Shown in pieces: positions 4,807 through 6,907 of a stretch of DNA of 6,907 bases. How positions within the stretch are numbered: position 1 is the first letter of the stretch; each line of letters starts with the position of its first letter. Position numbers and translations under genes: made by a program. The stretch is from Frankiales bacterium (GTDB taxonomy: Bacteria; Actinomycetota; Actinomycetes; Mycobacteriales; SCTD01): NCBI GenBank assembly GCA_025464795.1, contig JAODNB010000296.1:1-6907 (forward strand), read 5' to 3'. The notes beneath the pieces are model-generated. The model did no database searches and was not told the origin of the DNA. It was given only the letters and a program-made list of their open reading frames with translations.

Positions 4807-6906
4807 ATGGCTGCGAGCGGTCGACGCTCCTCGCCTCGTCCTGCTCCTGCGACGGTAGCTGCCGTGGTCGTCGGCGCCTCGCTCGCCGGCTGGGCCGCGC
4901 GGCGCGCGACCAGCCGCCCGCCGGTGCAGGTACCGGTCCCACGACGAGAGACGCCACCCGCCTGCAGCACGCCGCCGGTAATACCCGCACAGCGCGCCTC
5001 CGCACTGACGCTGCCCCCCGCCCCGAACCCCTCGCTGCGCCCGGTCCACGCGCTCGGCGCCCCGCACGACCCGAGCGCACCACGCCTGCCCGGAGTCGTC
5101 CCCCCGCCTCCTCGGCGTGTCCCCACCCTGCTCTACGCAAGCCCGGCAACCCGGCCGGGCACCAGCCCGGTGACCTACCTGTACGCAGCGGCCAACCCCC
5201 TCCCTGCACCTGCGCCGCGGTACGTCCCTGGAGCAGGCGCGAGCCGAGCTCAGCGCGCCGTGCCCCGAGCGGTCGCCCGTGGCGCCGTCATCGCGGTCGC
5301 GGGCAGCATGATCTTCACGGCGCCGCTCACCGCAGTCATCAGCTTCGTCGGCGACACCGCTGCCCTGACCTCAGGCAAGCCGGTCGCCCTCAGGGCGGGC
5401 TCGACACAGCTCATCCCGGGCCTGGTCCTCGCGGCCCAGGAGTACACGCCCGCACCGGTGGCCATCACCGCGCGCTCCTTCTCGACCGGAGCGACGAGCC
5501 AAGGGCTCACGGCCCTCCCGGGGGCGGTCTACGCCGCCTACCGCAACGCCGAGACGTACGCAGCGGCGGCCGACCCGGGCTGTCACCTGTCATGGTCGGT
5601 GCTCGCCGGCATCGGGCAGATCGAGTCCCATCAGGGGCTGGCCGGAGGTTCCGCGCGTCCGGGCTGGAACGGCACCGCCTCTCCCCCGCTGTACGGCCCG
5701 ACCCTCGACGGCCGGATCGCAGCGACCGCCGTCGTTCGGGACACCGACGGCGGGAAGATCGACGGGGACGCGGTGTACGACCGTGCGGTGGGTCCGCTGC
5801 AGTTCCTGCCCAGCACCTGGTCGACGTACGGCACCGACACCAGTGGAGACGGCGTCGCCGATCCGCAGAACATCGTCGACGCGAGCGCCACCGCCGGCCT
5901 GTACCTCTGTGCCGGCGGCGGGGACCTCGCGGACCCGCGCGACCTCATCACGGCCCTGGCCCGCTACAACCACAGCGACAGCTACATCCGGGCCGTGCTC
6001 GCCGCCTCGAGCGGCTACCTCGCGGCCTCCCTCGGTCCGAATCAACCAGGGGTTGCCCAGGCTGCTCTGGCGTTCGGCTACGCGCACCTGGGTGACCCCT
6101 ACCTGTGGGGTGGCACCGGGCCGCTCTACGACTGCAGCGGGCTGACGCAGGCCGCGTACCTGTCCGCAGGCATCCGCATCCCGCGGACAGCCGAGCAGCA
6201 GTGGCAGCAGCTGCCGCACGTGCCGCTGGAGGACCTGCTGCCCGGAGACCTGGTGTTCTCCAGCCCCGGCGAGTTCGTCGCCGGACAGCCGGGTCACGTC
6301 GGCCTGTACCTCGGAGCCGGCCTGGTGCTCGACGACCCGCACACGGGGGCCGTCGTCCGGATCGACAGCCTCGACGGACTGCGCCCGCTCGTGGGTGCGG
6401 CCCGGCCGTCGATGCTCACCACCTACCCGGGGGCTCCTTCGCCCGGCACCGGCCTGGTCCTCCCGCCGGTGGTGCCCGGCCCGACCCTTCCGCCGCCGGT
6501 ACCGGTGGGCTCTCCCGGCCAGGTTGGCCCGTTCCCGACACCGGTGTTCGTCCCCTCGCCCACGACACCCGGCACGACACCTGAAACCACAGGCAGCGCC
6601 ACTGCCGTGCCCGAGGTCCCTGGGTCTCCGGCGCCGGTCGCGGTACCGACTTCCCTGCCGACTCCTGACAGCCCTCCTCCGAGCAGCGGCCAGGTGCCGG
6701 ACGTGCCCTTCATCTTCGTCCCCGACGTCCCGAGCCCCGAGGTCCCCCCGCGCCAGGAGGTCCCGAGTCCAGAGGTCCCGAGTCCCGACGTGCAGGCACC
6801 TGACCCAGTGCTGCTTCCCGACCCCACACCGCCAGACCCCACACCGTCAGACCCCGCGTCGTCAGACCCCGCGCCGGCGGCCGACGCTCCGGCCAGCGCG
6901 CCCTAG
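4807..6906 (+). CDS. Bifunctional peptidoglycan hydrolase: SLT_2 lytic transglycosylase plus NlpC/P60 endopeptidase
   Basis: This 699-residue exported or membrane-anchored protein probably cuts both glycan strands and stem peptides of the wall. Regions in order: a basic start and short hydrophobic stretch (about 14-30), a Pro/Arg-rich arm (36-150), a second and stronger hydrophobic segment (158-182) after an Arg-rich stretch, an SLT_2 transglycosylase domain (about 235-400), an NlpC/P60 domain (about 415-535), and a long Pro-rich tail (541-699). The transglycosylase shows LAGIGQIESHQG (266-277) with catalytic Glu273, GPLQFLPSTW (329-338), DTSGDGVADPQNIVDA (344-359) and ALARYNHSDSYI (383-394). 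The peptidase shows YLWGGTGPLYDCSGL (432-446) with nucleophile Cys443, and GHVGLYLG (496-503) with His497; the third polar position, twelve residues on, is Asp509 rather than the usual His. There is no LPXTG sorting motif. The chosen ATG has a plausible ribosome binding site, but GTG 5260 (residue 152) would begin a cleaner signal sequence. Cell division or spore/hyphal wall remodelling is a reasonable role, by analogy only. Confidence 0.92.
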   Translation: MAASGRRSSPRPAPATVAAVVVGASLAGWAARRATSRPPVQVPVPRRETPPACSTPPVIPAQRASALTLPPAPNPSLRPVHALGAPHDPSAPRLPGVVPPPPRRVPTLLYASPATRPGTSPVTYLYAAANPLPAPAPRYVPGAGASRAQRAVPRAVARGAVIAVAGSMIFTAPLTAVISFVGDTAALTSGKPVALRAGSTQLIPGLVLAAQEYTPAPVAITARSFSTGATSQGLTALPGAVYAAYRNAETYAAAADPGCHLSWSVLAGIGQIESHQGLAGGSARPGWNGTASPPLYGPTLDGRIAATAVVRDTDGGKIDGDAVYDRAVGPLQFLPSTWSTYGTDTSGDGVADPQNIVDASATAGLYLCAGGGDLADPRDLITALARYNHSDSYIRAVLAASSGYLAASLGPNQPGVAQAALAFGYAHLGDPYLWGGTGPLYDCSGLTQAAYLSAGIRIPRTAEQQWQQLPHVPLEDLLPGDLVFSSPGEFVAGQPGHVGLYLGAGLVLDDPHTGAVVRIDSLDGLRPLVGAARPSMLTTYPGAPSPGTGLVLPPVVPGPTLPPPVPVGSPGQVGPFPTPVFVPSPTTPGTTPETTGSATAVPEVPGSPAPVAVPTSLPTPDSPPPSSGQVPDVPFIFVPDVPSPEVPPRQEVPSPEVPSPDVQAPDPVLLPDPTPPDPTPSDPASSDPAPAADAPASAP
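6724..6879 (+). repeat. Degenerate 15-base tandem repeats encoding acidic Pro-rich pentapeptides
   Basis: Near the 3' end of the wall hydrolase gene the protein falls into five-residue units. The first block (residues 640-665, bases 6724-6801) is built on (D/E)VPSP: DVPSP, EVPPRQ, EVPSP, EVPSP, DVQAP. The second block (672-691, bases 6820-6879) is built on DP(T/A)xx: DPTPP, DPTPS, DPASS, DPAPA. The DNA copies are similar, with GTCCCGAG and GACCCC recurring. Such Pro/acidic arms usually act as extended spacers through or along the cell wall. Copy number may vary between strains. Confidence 0.75.
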
Positions 6907-6907
6907 C

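Noticed and set aside
5740..5881. EF-hand or dockerin-like Asp-rich segments (DTDGGKIDGD and DTSGDGVADPQN)
   Set aside because: Similar Asp/Gly-rich loops are a regular part of actinobacterial SLT_2 transglycosylases, so they need no separate domain call.
4728..6095. Long plus-strand open frame (455 codons) overlapping the wall hydrolase
   Set aside because: It is Arg/Pro/Gly-rich without any domain and lies over the clearly recognisable transglycosylase in the correct frame; long shadow frames are expected at this GC content.
1..6907. Search for a defence system, mobile element, CRISPR array, RNA gene or other novel locus
   Set aside because: All long stretches are covered by recognisable housekeeping or catabolic families; the intergenic gaps total under 200 bases and hold no arrays, inverted-repeat ends, tRNA-like folds or transposase fragments that I could see.

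Overview
The window reads as ordinary chromosomal sequence from a high-GC Gram-positive bacterium (Actinomycetota). Support for this: very strong G/C preference at third codon positions, GTG starts, an 'ACAD pair plus SDR' lipid cassette of the type multiplied in mycobacteria and relatives, a lactate 2-monooxygenase-type flavoenzyme very close in outline to the Mycobacterium smegmatis enzyme, and an actinobacterial-style cell-wall hydrolase combining an SLT_2 transglycosylase with an NlpC/P60 peptidase. I cannot name the genus from sequence alone; a Nocardioides- or Frankia-like soil actinomycete is a guess.

Layout. (1) 1-357, minus: 5' part of an inositol monophosphatase-family gene, cut by the window edge. 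(2) 358-427: short divergent intergenic region with candidate promoters. (3) 428-3537, plus: tight three-gene operon made of an acyl-CoA dehydrogenase with an intact FAD/substrate signature, a second degenerate-looking acyl-CoA dehydrogenase subunit, and an NAD-type short-chain dehydrogenase whose GTG start overlaps the preceding stop. (4) 3538-3571: 34-base convergent gap with no convincing terminator. (5) 3572-4729, minus: FMN-dependent alpha-hydroxy acid oxidase / lactate 2-monooxygenase. (6) 4730-4806: second divergent intergenic region. (7) 4807-6906, plus: a 699-residue surface peptidoglycan hydrolase with Pro-rich N- and C-terminal arms.

How the genes work together. The two dehydrogenase genes look like the subunits of an alpha2beta2 acyl-CoA dehydrogenase, the arrangement known for M. 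tuberculosis FadE26-FadE27 and FadE28-FadE29. The SDR is a plausible partner for a later alcohol oxidation. No CoA ligase, hydratase or thiolase is in view, so the substrate is open. The flavin oxidase and the wall hydrolase are separate transcription units and need not be related to the operon. No RNA genes, mobile elements or CRISPR arrays were seen. I see no clear evidence of an undescribed system. The most useful loose ends are the start and topology of the wall hydrolase, its unusual third peptidase residue, and the candidate promoters.
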